A stretch of 64,000 nucleotides of DNA, taken from NCBI GenBank assembly GCA_032164245.1, contig JAVMKO010000003.1, positions 36,954,890-37,018,889 on the forward strand, given 5' to 3'. The stretch's first letter is position 1. Each line of letters begins with the position of its first letter. The position numbers were made by a program, and so were the translations under genes. Positions 25,448 through 37,050 of the stretch are shown here, piece after piece. The notes under the pieces are model-generated. The model saw only the letters and a list, made by a program, of their open reading frames with translations. It was not told the origin of the DNA and did not search any database. The DNA is from Sternotherus odoratus. Taxonomy: Eukaryota > Chordata > Testudines > Kinosternidae.

Positions 25448-26300
25448 TCTTGAAAAGAAAAAGAACAAAAATATTTCTCCTGCTTATTCTGAGCACCTAC
25501 GAGATCTGCTTTACCAGTGGCTGAAAAACAAAATTTACCTATTTTTCATGTCAATGTCATCTTTGGTGCTTCTCCCCCACCCTCCGTTTAAATATTATGG
25601 AATGTGTCAGGTTGCAGTTATTTCTAAGAAAGCTGAAATTCAGACTTCCAATTTTCCACTGTTGTTATCGTTTTTTCTGCATTTATGGAGCAGAAGACCA
25701 GTATTTTGTCAGCTGACCTAGGCATTCCTATTAAAAACCTTAGATAAGCAGGTCTTTAGTTCAGGGTTGTGTTAGCAGCTGATCTTCTGATACACTGTAG
25801 TTCCCAGAGTTATCTTCTCTTGTTATTCTGAGTTCTTCTCACACCTTGCGCTCTTTCCAAGATAAAGTTCTGAGTCACAGATTTGTCTTGATCTGTACCT
25901 TGGAGGTATAATTTATATTTGTCCAGCAGCCTGCTGATAACTTTAACATCTTTTGAATCACCTTAGTATAAACTAATTCTAAAGCATGTACTAATCTAAT
26001 TCATATGTTTCCCTGAATTTACTTGAAAAAACTTCTGTAAATCCATTCAACCCCTGTCAGCGTCTTAACTGTTATTTCCAACTCTAGCAGGCACAAATAT
26101 AACAGCTCTCTTCAACAGAGATCTAAAGACTAATGTAAGCACAACCCTGCTGGGAAAGAAGAGGCTTCTCATTGTAATTTGAAACGGGCAAAGCAAAAAA
26201 GTCCTTAACCCTTCTGCTGCCAGACAAAGCTTCACACACACCCCGCCCCTCTAGAACCCCAATGTACAGTCATATATGTAATTTGGCTGCATAGCTATTT
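25448..26300 (-). promoter_or_regulatory. BMP5: Presumed BMP5 5' UTR and proximal promoter
   Basis: Assigned by position: it lies directly upstream of the BMP5 start codon on the minus strand and has no recognisable transposon. About 120-150 bp upstream of the ATG the minus strand carries a G-rich run (reverse complement of CTCCCCCACCCTCCG near 25567..25583), a plausible Sp1/KLF-type site. Next to it is an AT-rich TTTAAATATT. The region is not CpG-rich. I cannot place the transcription start site. Confidence 0.4.
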
Positions 26301-27725
26301 TGACATTTACAGACAGCTTCTAGAAAGCCCAGCTCTATAATTTAACTTTACTTTAACTGCCTGTCCTCAATTTGTATGCTTTTAATATAGATCTTTGAGT
26401 CTGCAAATTAGTAAATTTGAATATGATACACAATCACATGACATATTAAACGAGGATCTCATTCTGAGGAGTGTTTATATTTTAAGATGCTTACGTAAAT
26501 AAAAATTACCTTTTAAAAAAACCTGTAAGATAAATTGAACTTTAATTGATAAATTATTTCTATGATTAGCTGAAAATTAACAGAAGGCAATCTAAACTAA
26601 AGTCAGCAAGCAATATATTCAAAATGCACATCAGTAAGGGTGTAATTATATATTACAGAGGTAGTAATTTATAATTAACAATCATTTGTTTAAAATGTAT
26701 TTTGTATAATAAATTATTGTAATGCATTTTCTAGTAAAAGTCCAAAACTGAGATTTAAACTCATAGCCTGCTACTAATAAACTATTTCTCCAATTTAGTA
26801 TAACTGACTAGATAGCTAAACAGTTACTCACAAATGCTTTACTTGAAATTATGATTCGATTTTATTAAGGCCTGCATCTTGCATTTTCATATAATTTACA
26901 CACAATCATAGTGTTGTGTGTCAGTAGTGCTTAAAATTACTTGCAGACAGTAACCTGCTTCTTAAAATTTGGCTTAAGCATTAGGAAAATTTCCCTTGAT
27001 GAGGATACAGCTGGAGAGTGAGATGGGGGCAAGAATACAGAAAAAGGAAGAAATAGGACAAAAAATGAAAAAAGTTACTGAAATCTCAGACATCAAAAAA
27101 TACCCAGGTGCTTAAATTGCCTTCAGGTAGTTTTCATTCATGTGACCAGCACCTATTCAGCAGATGATCATAGTTCTCAGTGAACTTACAAGCACTACAG
27201 AAATAATATTCTTACCCTAATGAGCCACTCGTGAACAATTTCTCTTGTACAGTAGGCATAAACAAGCTTCTCTCATACGTTCTGGTCCACATTCTGCGTT
27301 TGGGGCCCAATCCAACTCCCATTAAAGTATATTGAACCCTTTCCATTAAATCAAGGACCCATTCAAGGAACACTGATGACAGCCAGGCATCCCCACTGAG
27401 TTCAGTAGGGTTGATGGGCATTGCCACGGGAAGGATTTACCCCATAACGGGACGGCTACAATTAACACCGAAGTTGATGGCAAAACTCTTAGTCCTTTTT
27501 GGGAGAATGATCAGGACCCTATTGAGGTCTTTTTCCATTTATTTTCTGTCAGCAACCATCTGCTGTGTCCACAACAAAGTGAATCTCAGTTTGCATTTAA
27601 GTTTGAGCTCCCATTTGTCCTACTCATAGGTGCATAATGGTGCCTGGGATGTTAGGCACCTGGCCCTATCATCTCTCTTGTAAACTTGCTTATTTCTCCT
27701 TTCTACCAAAATGTCGCTATTTTTC
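26301..27725. other. AT-rich DNA upstream of BMP5
   Basis: No gene or clear transposon. 26480..26960 is very AT-rich with many ATTA/TAAT cores and could hold a regulatory element. 27300..27420 has a weak remnant of the palindromic repeat family (GGGCCCAATCC). Confidence 0.45.
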
Positions 27726-27726
27726 T

Positions 27727-27907
27727 CTAGCGAGACAAAACTTTTATAGGACCAACTTCTGTTGGTGAAAGACACAAGCTTTCAAGTTCACACAGAGTTC
27801 TTCTTCTGTGTAAGCACGACAGCTTGTCACTTTCACCAACAGAAGACGATTCAATAGAAGATGTTACCTCATTCTTCTTGTCTAACATCCCGGAACCAAC
27901 ATTGCTA
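27727..27907. repeat. Fold-back repeat, two arms of one unit in opposite orientation
   Basis: Left arm carries GGACCAACTTCTGTTGGTGA (27749..27768). The right arm, read in reverse complement, carries TCTTCTGTTGGTGAAAG and then TGACAAGCT. The two arms match imperfectly over about 75-95 bp around a centre near 27804. A second copy of the unit, also folded back, is at 43315..43475. The family is a common sauropsid repeat; its class is uncertain (possibly a Penelope terminal repeat). Confidence 0.6.
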
Positions 27908-29374
27908 CATTTTTTTTCTCTAAGCGTTCATAAAAGGTCTTGGATGGATTGCCCTGGAGACTTCAGTGAGACAATGTAGAAAATTTGTACTACTGCCTGC
28001 TGCCCCTTAGACGAGCTGAGGGCTAAAGTGCCTCAAGCACAAATCCAGTCAATCTTTAGTTCTCTCCTGAGAGTGCCAACTAATTTTCTCAATGATGAGG
28101 CTGCTTTTTAATTATGTAACCAGCTGTCTGATAGGAAGCAGAATAATCATATAAACCACTAATCATACAGCTGATGGTGACAATTTCAGTCAAGTCAGAA
28201 CCAAACACTTGACCTATGTATGAAAGGTTACATACTCTGAGACAGCAAGTCCACTTGACTAGCACTTTAAAGAAAAGTCTTGACATTTTTTAATCAGAAC
28301 AAACACAGGGTCCTTCCATAACAAGTTCATGTTCTACAGGCAACAGACATTTACCACAGATATCTCACACAAGTGGGGGGGGGGGGGCAGAACCATTCAG
28401 CTCCAAAAATTAAAGGCTCTATTATTTGAGCTAAAGGAGATCTCCTGTAACAGTTAAGGTAGATAAGGGCCTTTCCTTATCTCTTCTGTAGGTGGACTGG
28501 TTAGCAAATGGAGACATCACACACAATGGCAAGTTGTCTTCTTAATGTATGCACAACATGCCTCAAGTGGCACATGACCAGGATTCATCATCAAATTTGG
28601 TCCACTGGCTGGATTATTAATTTGCCCGGGCCGGGTACTGACAGAGAGTGCAACGTGAATGCTGATCCATTCCCCCCCAAGTATTGACTACTGATGAAAC
28701 AAGAAGTGATGTTTGGATCTGGACTGGGTTGAGGCGAGGATTCAGGTTCAACATCAAATTAGAGCTAGGATTCAGATTTTATGACAACATACTCTTTTGA
28801 GCTGTTTGCATGAGATTTCACTTTAAAAGTAATGGAAACTGTATGAAACCAACTAGTTTCATAAGATTTTAGCTGCATTCAAATCAGAATAGGAAACTAG
28901 GCCCCCAGTGGTTTTGTATCTGATCCAGAACCAAAACTGCAGCAGTGTATTTGAATCCAAAATTCAGATTACTTTGGATTTGTGGTTCCAGTTTTGGCTC
29001 TTTCTAAAAGGAACAATCCTCAATCTTAAATATAAAGATGCATAGTTTGATCTTCTTTCATCCCCTGGGGTTCAACTTGGAATTCACATAGGAGAGCATG
29101 TAAGCAATCTCTCTCAAGTCTTTGCAAATGGTAACATTAGCATCATCAGTGTGTTCAGATCACACTACAGTTTGGACATTAGCAAAAAATAATAAATGTT
29201 GGGAATCCCCTGTGCTCAGGAAATAGCCATTCACAGAATCAGGATACTTGACCATAGCATTTCAACAAGTGAAAATTCTTAACTCTGCAGTGAGTTACTG
29301 CAGTCATTGGATATGTCATTGTTTTTTATGTGAGGACACTGTCTGATGCTCAGAAATATACGCAGCAGGTGGCT
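27908..29374. other. No recognised feature
   Basis: Unique-looking sequence with a G15 run at about 28374..28388. No exon or transposon identified. Confidence 0.5.
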
Positions 29375-29382
29375 TCCTAGAG

Positions 29383-29911
29383 CAGCGGTCGCCAACCGGT
29401 GGTCCGCGGGAAAATTCTGGTGGTCCGCGGCGCCGGGCTCCCTCATGGCCGCCCCTCTGGGCAGGCAAGAGGCTCCGGGCGCCTGTCCCGCCCCGTCCCC
29501 GGCGGCCAGCAAGCGCTGGCTCGCTACTGCCTCCCGTCTTGTGCCGCGCGAGCCGGGGGGCCCGAGCCGCGCCGCGCCGCTGAAGCTGGGGGGCTGCGCT
29601 GCGCCGCTGAGGCCGAGCCGCGTCGCTGAGGCCGGGGGTCAGTGCCGCGCCGCTGAGGCCGGGGGTCCGCGCCGCGCCGCTGAGGCCGGGGGGGGAGGGG
29701 GGTCCAAGCCGCTGAGGCCGGGGGTCCGAGCCGCGCCGCGCCGCCGCTGAGGCCGGGGGGAGGGGGGTCCAAGCCGCTGAGGCCGGGGGGAGGGGGAGCC
29801 GCGCCGCGCCGCTCGAGCGGGGGGGGGGGGGGGGCTGCGGTGTTAGTGGTCCGCGGGATTCAAAATTTTGACTTTAGTGGTCCGTGGGGACCAAAAGGTT
29901 GGCGACCACTG
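29383..29911. mobile_element. CpG-rich hAT MITE, 529 bp, with perfect 8-bp target duplication
   Basis: Ends CAGCGGTCGCCAACC and GGTTGGCGACCACTG are inverted repeats, flanked by TCCTAGAG on both sides (29375..29382 and 29912..29919). Just inside the ends are GTGGTCCGCGG boxes. The centre (about 29575..29830) is a degenerate tandem array around GCCGCTGAGGCCGGGGG, extremely rich in CpG. The long open frames on both strands here come from that array and are not genes. It sits about 4 kb upstream of the BMP5 start codon. Confidence 0.88.
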
Positions 29912-29919
29912 TCCTAGAG

Positions 29920-32527
29920 GAGTACTCTGCTGGATTCTGTACATCACATCAGTTTACAGGAAAAGATCATAGCAATGGTTCTCTATAAATAAATGTGTTT
30001 TGTTGCATGCAAAATAGAGGAAATCATGATTCCTTTCCCAGAGGTTTACAGTTTAAATCAGACACAGACAATACAGCTCAGAGCCCAATCATCCTGTCAA
30101 TTCTATGCATGCAACCGATGGGATAGATCCAGCACCCAGATCTGCATCATACATTAAATGAAGGTCCAACCTTAAAGCAGTGCAAGTTTGCTCTTTGTTG
30201 ATATATTTGTTCTCTCCCATGAGTTGGGGTTAAGAAAGGAAGGAGAGACTTTTATGAAGAGATTTCACTACCCAGGGGGAAGCCATCTGAACAACAAGGA
30301 GAGGGCAAGATTTCCAAGTACAAGAGGCAGCATGGAAGGAAACCTGGCATATATTCTAAGCGTATTTAGACATAGCATGTCTACCCCACTCTTACTGGGA
30401 TAGGATCATTATATAAAGTGCATATAGTATCATCAAATAGAAAAATGCACGTGTGTTGTACCACCACCACTAAACTTGGACTTACTTGCAATGGCATGGA
30501 GAACTAGAATTGCATGTCCCTGTGTTGGACATGTTAGATCATTTAGGAATAAAATCCACATAACTGCTTTCAATTGGATCTCAATAGAAATGAGTAGTGT
30601 GCATTAAGTTGTATTTTTACTTACTGGACAAATGAAACAACTGCTCTGCATAGGACTTCTGCCACAGGAGAGAATATGATAAATGTTGGCATTCTTAATT
30701 ATATTTAATGAGTCAGGATAAATTGCTGGGATATTGCTAAAATTAACTGCTGGAGACAAGTGAAGGACAAGTGAGGCATAACCATATAAACATCTTTCAT
30801 TCTGGAGGATCCCAAAGCATTTACTGGTTACATATAGTGGATAAGGCGAACTTTATCTGCCACTCCATCACAGCAGGAAGAGGAGAATATTATATTAAAT
30901 TTTAACCACAAGGGAAATTTAGAGTAGGCTTTGGCCTTGAAATTTTACCAGGAGATATTTCTGGAAATATCCATATTGTTATTAATACCATCATGGGATC
31001 AATAAGAACCACAAGTAGAAAGGAGCTCTATTTCTTGTTTTATTCAGATGAATGCATTGCACCACAGTGCCCCCTACATTGGTTCAATACTGACGCATAG
31101 CTGAGTGCCACCAACTCAGTCACCAACACAACTTCCTAGAGGAACTTAGGTTTCTCACCCAATTCTTAGAAAGTTCAGACAAATTCACAGTCCTACTTAG
31201 GTGGTTAGTCTTCAGGCATTTTATAGAAAGCATATAACAGAATAAGTTGACTTTGTTTCAATCTACAAGCAAAGAAGGACCTCTAGCTTTAAATACAATC
31301 ATCTGTGAAAGTTGTTCTATGTAGAGATCCATGCACTATACCATAAAAGCCACCAGCATGGGATTGTCTAGATTATAAAAAACACCACAATATTTTTAAG
31401 GTTTCAAAAGAGTCAGATTTTTTTTTTTTGCAATGAGTAAAATGAGTAAAATGCACCTTTTAAATCATAGTTTGTTTGATGACTGAAAAAAAATTGGAAG
31501 CTTTCTTTCACAAATATTCTTTGCAATACTTAAACCACAGAACATACAATTAATAAAACGATCCATCATCCAAGCATTTTCATTTGCATATTTTAGAAAC
31601 CAAAAGAGCTTCCAGTAACCCCCTTTTGTTTACAATAAGGTTCTAATTAGTCAAAAGAATTGCACAATGGCAAATGCCAAACATTTGGATGTGGAAAACA
31701 TTTATAAGTAGCAGTGCATAGCTCTTTTCACAAAGTTTATACTTGGCTTAGGCTTAAAAAAAAAAAGTCTTGTGCCCCAGCTGCAAACTGGTACCTGTTA
31801 GGCTCATTTTTCTCTGGCTGCAGGATTGCAATATCCTTTCCCAATGCTGTCCTAATTCTCTGTCAATGACATCCTCTAGCTAGCCTGTTCTCTCTGTCTC
31901 CCTTTGCTTTTTCATTCCTTACTGTACAATATATTAAATGTCTGTGTTAATAAATCATAGCTCGTTAGGTTGAATGTCTGTCACACTATCAATCTTCTTT
32001 TGAAATTCTTTATTCTAAAATTCCAGGATTTTTTCCCTATTATGTATTCTCACTGAATACTCTACGTGTGTCTTTAGCACCTTTCCTGGAAATATTTTGA
32101 TCTGACTGTTTCCCACTACTTTTTTGCCCTACAAACTTTTTGTCTTATTGGTCTTTTCTATAGGTTGCTTGTGTGCCCTCTCTTATTTTGCTTCCTTATA
32201 TCTTCCCACTGTGTGTTTCTCTCCTTTACAAAGTATTGCACTGATGTGTCCTTTCTAATTCCATATGCACATGTCCATTTGTTTTCTACTTTCTTAACTT
32301 AAATCCTCTCTCACTATAACTGGTTCTTTTCTCCCTCTTCCTGCTCCCACATCTCTTCTACTCTTTCCAACATCTCTGGAGACAGATAAAATTTTCTACT
32401 TTTTTCTTTACAATTTCTCTTTTCCCTTGTTTAGCAACACTTCCCTCCTCTTTTGCAATAGATCAGCATTCCTTAAGGCATAGAAGGAGCTGCTGCTGCA
32501 ATACTTTCAATTAGTTTGTACTACCCT
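29920..32527. other. No recognised feature
   Basis: AT-rich, no clear transposon or exon. 31760..32470 is pyrimidine-rich on the plus strand. Confidence 0.45.
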
Positions 32528-32695
32528 AACACAGCTGTCCTGTGCCTCAGTTCCCTACCTGTACAATGGAGATAATAATACTTTCCCCACCTTAAAGACT
32601 ATTGTGAGGATAATTATATTAAAAATTGTTAAGTACTTTGAGACCTACTGAAAAAAAGTGCTATATTATTAATTATTATTAAAAGCTTAGTTTCC
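32528..32695 (+). repeat. MIR-like SINE remnant
   Basis: Contains CTGTGCCTCAGTTCCCTACC, then TGTACAATGGAGATAATAAT, then TTGTGAGGATAATTA, the order of boxes in the conserved 3' part of MIR-type CORE-SINEs, and ends in ATTATT runs. Heavily diverged. Confidence 0.65.
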
Positions 32696-32812
32696 CATGT
32701 GGTGCAAAGAATATTGCTAGAGGAAAAGATGTGCATAAAAGCATGTAATATTAATGGGACACAACATATACCCTAAAAATCTTTGGACTATGTTTTTTGT
32801 TTTTTTTTTAAA

Positions 32813-33015
32813 TGGAGATATACCAATCTCCTAGAACTGGAAAGACCTTGAAGGTCATCGAGTCCAGTCCCCTGCCTACACTAGCAGGATTGAGTACTGT
32901 CCCCTGACAGATTTTTTTTTTGCCCCAGATCCCTAAATGGCCCCCTCAAGGATTGAACTCACAACCCTGGGTTTAGCAGGCCAATGCTCAAACCACTGAG
33001 CTATCCCTCCCCCCC
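32813..33015 (-). repeat. Cry-type tRNA-derived SINE (turtle)
   Basis: Read on the minus strand it begins GGAGGGATAGCTCAGTGG with the pol III A box TAGCTCAGTGG (32993..33003) and a B box GAGTTCAATCC (32950..32960). The body follows, and the 3' part has GATGACCTTCAAGGTC and TTCCAGTTCTAGGAGAT. This is the tortoise pol III/SINE layout described from cryptodiran turtles, whose tail resembles CR1 ends. Copied by LINE machinery; non-coding. Confidence 0.85.
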
Positions 33016-33235
33016 TGACTGTTGACTGAGCCTCGTGTACAGGTTTCTTTGGACATCATCAACAGTAAGCCATTCCCAATGAAGGGTACAAAATGCCTGC
33101 ACAGCAGCTTTGGGACAACAGATAGAAGTGGTATCGCCCAAGACACAACCAAAGTATACAATCATGTGAAATGCCCATGAGCCGCACAAAAAGGATTTCT
33201 CTAGGCACAGCACTAACACAGGAGGGAAGGGATTC

Positions 33236-33520
33236 TTTTTATTATTATTATTATTATTTGTACTATGAGAGCACCTAGATGCCACAACCAACCTCAGGAC
33301 TCCATGATGCTAAAAGCTGTATAAACACACAGAGAAAGACTAGAAACCGCCCAGTGCATGAACTGTCTCTTTCTACAAGACACATAGAGGGGTGAAGTGG
33401 CTTGTCTAGGTCACACGGAAGGTGGCAGGGCTGAGAATGGAACAGAAGGGGTTGAATCCCCAGCCATTGAACAATACTGTCTCTCAAGGGCACAGCGCCC
33501 CCATGCAGCAGGACGACGAC
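33236..33520 (-). repeat. MIR-like or related tRNA-SINE remnant, antisense
   Basis: An (ATT)n microsatellite at 33238..33258 is followed by AGCACCTAGATGCC and GCTGTATAAACACACAGA. Then comes AGTGGCTTGTCTAGGTCACA and AGGTGGCAGGGCTGAGAATG, the antisense of the SINE tRNA/core region. Open frames across it show no conserved protein. Confidence 0.55.
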
Positions 33521-33629
33521 CGTCTGCCACATGCGATCAAACTTATTTCACTCTTGTTTGGCAGGTTTTGCTCAAATTAATTCTCCTTACTTGGGTCGAT
33601 GAAGTTTGTCAGCACAGCCAACTGGTCTT

Positions 33630-33800
33630 GCTGGTAAAAGTACAGGACTGGAAGTGAGAGGTCTGGGTTTATTCTATTCTATTGTTCGGTGATTGGTCAT
33701 TGCCTCAATTTACTTCCTCTGTAATAACAGAGAAGATATTCACAGGCTTTTGTACAGTGCCTTGAAATTCCCAAATGCAAATATGAAAATTATTAGCAGC
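33630..33800 (+). repeat. MIR-like SINE remnant
   Basis: GGACTGGAAGTGAGAGGTCT, then CATTGCCTCAATTTACTTCC, then TACAGTGCCTTGAAATT occur in the order of a sense MIR-type SINE. Confidence 0.55.
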
Positions 33801-34261
33801 TGCTGCTCCTCCATTCATATAGCTGGTGTTGTGAAGTTGGGATTTGCTTAGCTATTGCAAGGGTATGGCACAGAGTTTAACACCCTTTACCTACCCGAGA
33901 CATCCAGGTAAAGAACCCATGGCCAAGAGTAGAGTTATCTGTTTTCTTCCTTCCCCAAAAGCAGACACGATTTAGGAAGTATGAAGATTAATACAATTGG
34001 CCCATCTCAGGTGAGCAAGAAAAGCACAAGTTACTCTAGGCAACAGTCTAATTATTTACACGTTCAGACTATATCCTTGCATGGTCAAAGAATGATCCCA
34101 ACTTCCATTGCTGAAACCACACCATAGTCTAAACACTGCATAATTACACAGAGCTGCCCGCATTTACATATCTGTTGTCTCACAAACTTCAGTGCTGTTG
34201 AGCTGGCATTTTAGCAAATATGAGTTATGAATTATGGAGGAACTCCAGCAAGTCCATGTAC

Positions 34262-35885
34262 TAGGGTTGTCAATTAATTGCAGTTAACTCCACAATTAAC
34301 TAAAAAAAATAATCATGATTAATCACACTAACAACAATAGAATACCAATTGAAATTTATTAAATATTTTGGATGTTTTTCTACATTTTCAATATTGATTT
34401 CAATTACAACACCGAATACAAAGTGCACAGTGCTCACTTTACATATCATTTTTACAGTGCATATATTTGTAAACAAAAGAAATAGTATTTTTCAGTTCAC
34501 CTCATACAAGTACTGAAGTGCAATCTCTTTATTGTGAAAGTAACTTACAAATGCAAGGGAGCGTTTTTTGGTAATATAACTGCACTTGAAAACAAAACAA
34601 TATAAAACTTCAGAGCCTACAAGTCCACTCAGTCCTACTTCTTGGTCAGCCAATCACTAGCCTTAGACAAACAAGGTTGGATACAATTTGCAGGAAATAA
34701 TGCTGCCTGTTTCTTATTTACAATGTCACCTGAAAGTGAGAACAGGTGTTTGCATGACACATTTGTAGCCAGCATTGCAAGGTATTTACATACAAGATAT
34801 GCTAAATGTTCCTATGCACCTTCGTGCTTTGGCCACCATTCCAGAGGACGTGCTTCTATGCTGATGGTGCTTGTTAAAAAAATGTGTCAATTAAATTTGT
34901 GACTGTTCTCCTTGGGGAAAAATTGTATGTCTCCTGCTCCATTTTCCCCACATTCTGCATATCTTTAGTTTTATACCAGTCTCGGATGATGACCCAGCAC
35001 ATGTTAATTTTAAGAACACTTTCACAACAGATTTGACAAAATGCAAAGAAGGTACTGATGTGAAATTTCTAAAAATAGCTACAACACTTGACCCAAGGTT
35101 TAAGAAACTGAAGTGCTGTCCAAAATCTAAGAGGGGCAAGGTGTGGAGCATGCTTTCAGAAGTCTTAAAAGAGCAACACTCGGATGTGGAAACTACAGAA
35201 CATGAACCACCAAAAAAGAAAAATCAACCTTCTGCTGGTGAAATCTGACTCAGATGATAAAAATGAACATGCATTTGTCCACACTGCTTTGGACCATTAT
35301 CAAGCAGAACCTGTCGTCAGCATGGAAGCATGTCTTCTGGAATGGTGGTTGAAGCATGAAGGGACATATGAGTCTTTAGCACATCTGGCACGTAAATATT
35401 TTGCAATGCTAGGTACAATGGTGCCATGTGAATTCTTTCTCCCTTTCAGGTGACATTGTAAATTAGAAGCAGGCAGCATTATCTCCTTCAAATTGTGGCC
35501 AACCATGTTTGTCTGAGCGATTGGCTGATCAAGAAATAGGACTGAGTGGACTTGTAGGCTCTAAAGTTTTACATTGTTTATTTTTGAACATAGCTGTTTT
35601 TGCACATAATTCTTCATTTGTAAGTTCAAGTTTCATGATAAAGAGATTGCATTACAGTACTTGTATGAGGTGAATCGAAAAATAATGATTTTTGGTTTTT
35701 TACAGTGCAAATATTTGTAATAAAAAATAAATATAAAGTGAGCACTGTACATTTTGTATTCTGTTATAATTAAAGAGATGTGAAAATGTAGTAAACATCC
35801 AAAAATATCTAAAATAAATGGTATTCTATCGTTATTTAACAGAGCAATTAATCACAATTAACTTTTTAATTGCTTGACAGCCCTA
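34262..35885 (+). mobile_element. hAT transposon derivative with long inverted arms
   Basis: Ends TAGGGTTGTCAA and TTGACAGCCCTA are flanked by CCATGTAC (34254..34261) and CCGTGTAC (35886..35893), an 8-bp duplication with one mismatch. Most of the element is a giant fold-back: about 34340..34880 is the inverted relative of about 35318..35870. For example CCTACAAGTCCACTCAGTCC on the left matches GGACTGAGTGGACTTGTAGG on the right. The right arm and the spacer carry a decayed hAT transposase C-terminus. Non-autonomous. Confidence 0.9.
35001..35453 (+). pseudogene. hAT transposase C-terminal fragment, frameshifted
   Basis: Reads NFKNTFTTDLTKCKEG, then FLKIATTLDPRFKKL (the LDPRFK box of hAT transposases). 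After a frameshift near 35210 it reads EACLLEWWLKHEGTY and LAHLARKYFAMLGTMVPCE, the hAT dimerisation domain (WW...LARKY...P/T...PCE). The serine-phenylalanine-serine end is degraded to FFLPF. No N-terminal zinc finger or catalytic half is present, so it cannot be an active transposase. Confidence 0.8.
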
Positions 35886-36729
35886 CCGTGTACATGTAAA
35901 AAAATTCTAGACTGAAACTTTAAAAAGCATTTCTACTTTGAAAAGTGACCGGCTTCAGGGGTTTCCCTGTTGCCACAATGATTGCAGATCAAATCCACCC
36001 AGACGAGTATCTTTGCCTGTTGATTAACTGCCTTCCTGCAAATGGAGTCTTGAATCTGAAAATGAAACTGGGTTTTGTTTGTTCATACCTCATCAATAAG
36101 AGCAGGTTATGCAATGGAAACTTAATTAACAAATCGATTGATAATGCAGCAGCTCATGTCCTGCAGCACTGTTGGCTTGGAGTGCTAGCAAAGTGAGCAG
36201 AAATTATGAGTACACTCAGGAAGCAGGTTTAATCTTTTCAGAGTCTCTTTTCAGAGTACAACCATACTAGAATATTCTCTCAGTGGGCCCTATGTTCCCT
36301 TTCTTTGGAAAAGTCTGCACAGGAACAAATTAATGAAGACATTCCACAGCACTGTAATGTGTGGCTGTGGAAAAGTATTCTCCTTCCCTTTTCTGTGGGC
36401 TCAGTGGCGATGCAGAAGGACCAGGGCATGGAGACTACATGGCTGCAAGTGATCTGCAAAGAAGCCTCAGCCTTTTTGTTTCCATGAGAGCCATAACAGG
36501 TGCTTCTCCAATAATGGAAGCACAACTGGCTTGCAACCCTTCTGCCATTGGGATCTGACCAACACCAACCTCCAGTGGGGACCCAGAGAGTACAGAGGTA
36601 GGAGGTTGTACCAATCATCAATCAGGGCAATATCTGCCCTGGATATTGTTCTACATAAGCTGGGGAATGTCACAAGTCACTTGCTCAATAATAATTTGGC
36701 ATTCAAGTCGGGCACTGCTGTTTAATTGA

Positions 36730-37050
36730 CCGAGGGACAGGAACTCTTGAATTCCAATCCTGGCTCATACAATGATTTGCTATGTGGCCTTGAGTTAGGG
36801 TGATCAGATGTCCCAATTTTATAGGGACAGTCCCAATTTTGGGTTTTTTTCCCCCAATATAGGCTCTTTTTTAACACCCCCCCCCCCAACCCAATTTTTC
36901 ACATTTGCTGTCTGGTCACCCTACCTTGAGTCCTAGTTTCACCATCTGTAAAATGGTGATATTCATGCTTCTCCATTCTCAGGGGTATTGTGAGGTTTTC
37001 TTTCATGTACGTATGGATCGCTGAAGAGGTAAAATCTTATGTAAGCAGTA
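36730..37050 (+). repeat. MIR-like SINE split by a hAT MITE
   Basis: Left part ACAGGAACTCTTGAATTCCA through GCTATGTGGCCTTGAG, right part CCTAGTTTCACCATCTGTAA and ATGGTGATATTCATG through TATTGTGAGG. Together these are the successive boxes of a MIR-type SINE, interrupted exactly at the CCTTGAGT duplication of the MITE at 36796..36923. Confidence 0.65.
36796..36923. mobile_element. Short hAT MITE copy 1, 128 bp
   Basis: Ends TAGGGTGATCAGA and TCTGGTCACCCTA, perfect 8-bp flanks CCTTGAGT (36788..36795 and 36924..36931). Interior has ATAGGGACAGTCCCAATTTT and a C-rich run. Confidence 0.9.

Noticed and set aside
25466..25468. Upstream start for BMP5 (seven extra residues)
   Set aside because: The codon is TTG; the first ATG in frame is at 25447, in good context and followed directly by the signal peptide.
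25428..25721. 97-codon plus-strand frame opposite the BMP5 start
   Set aside because: Antisense to BMP5 5' UTR and start; no motif or conservation evidence.
29346..29772. Arg/Ala/Pro-rich frames on both strands
   Set aside because: They lie in the CpG-rich tandem array of a hAT MITE and run across its boundary.
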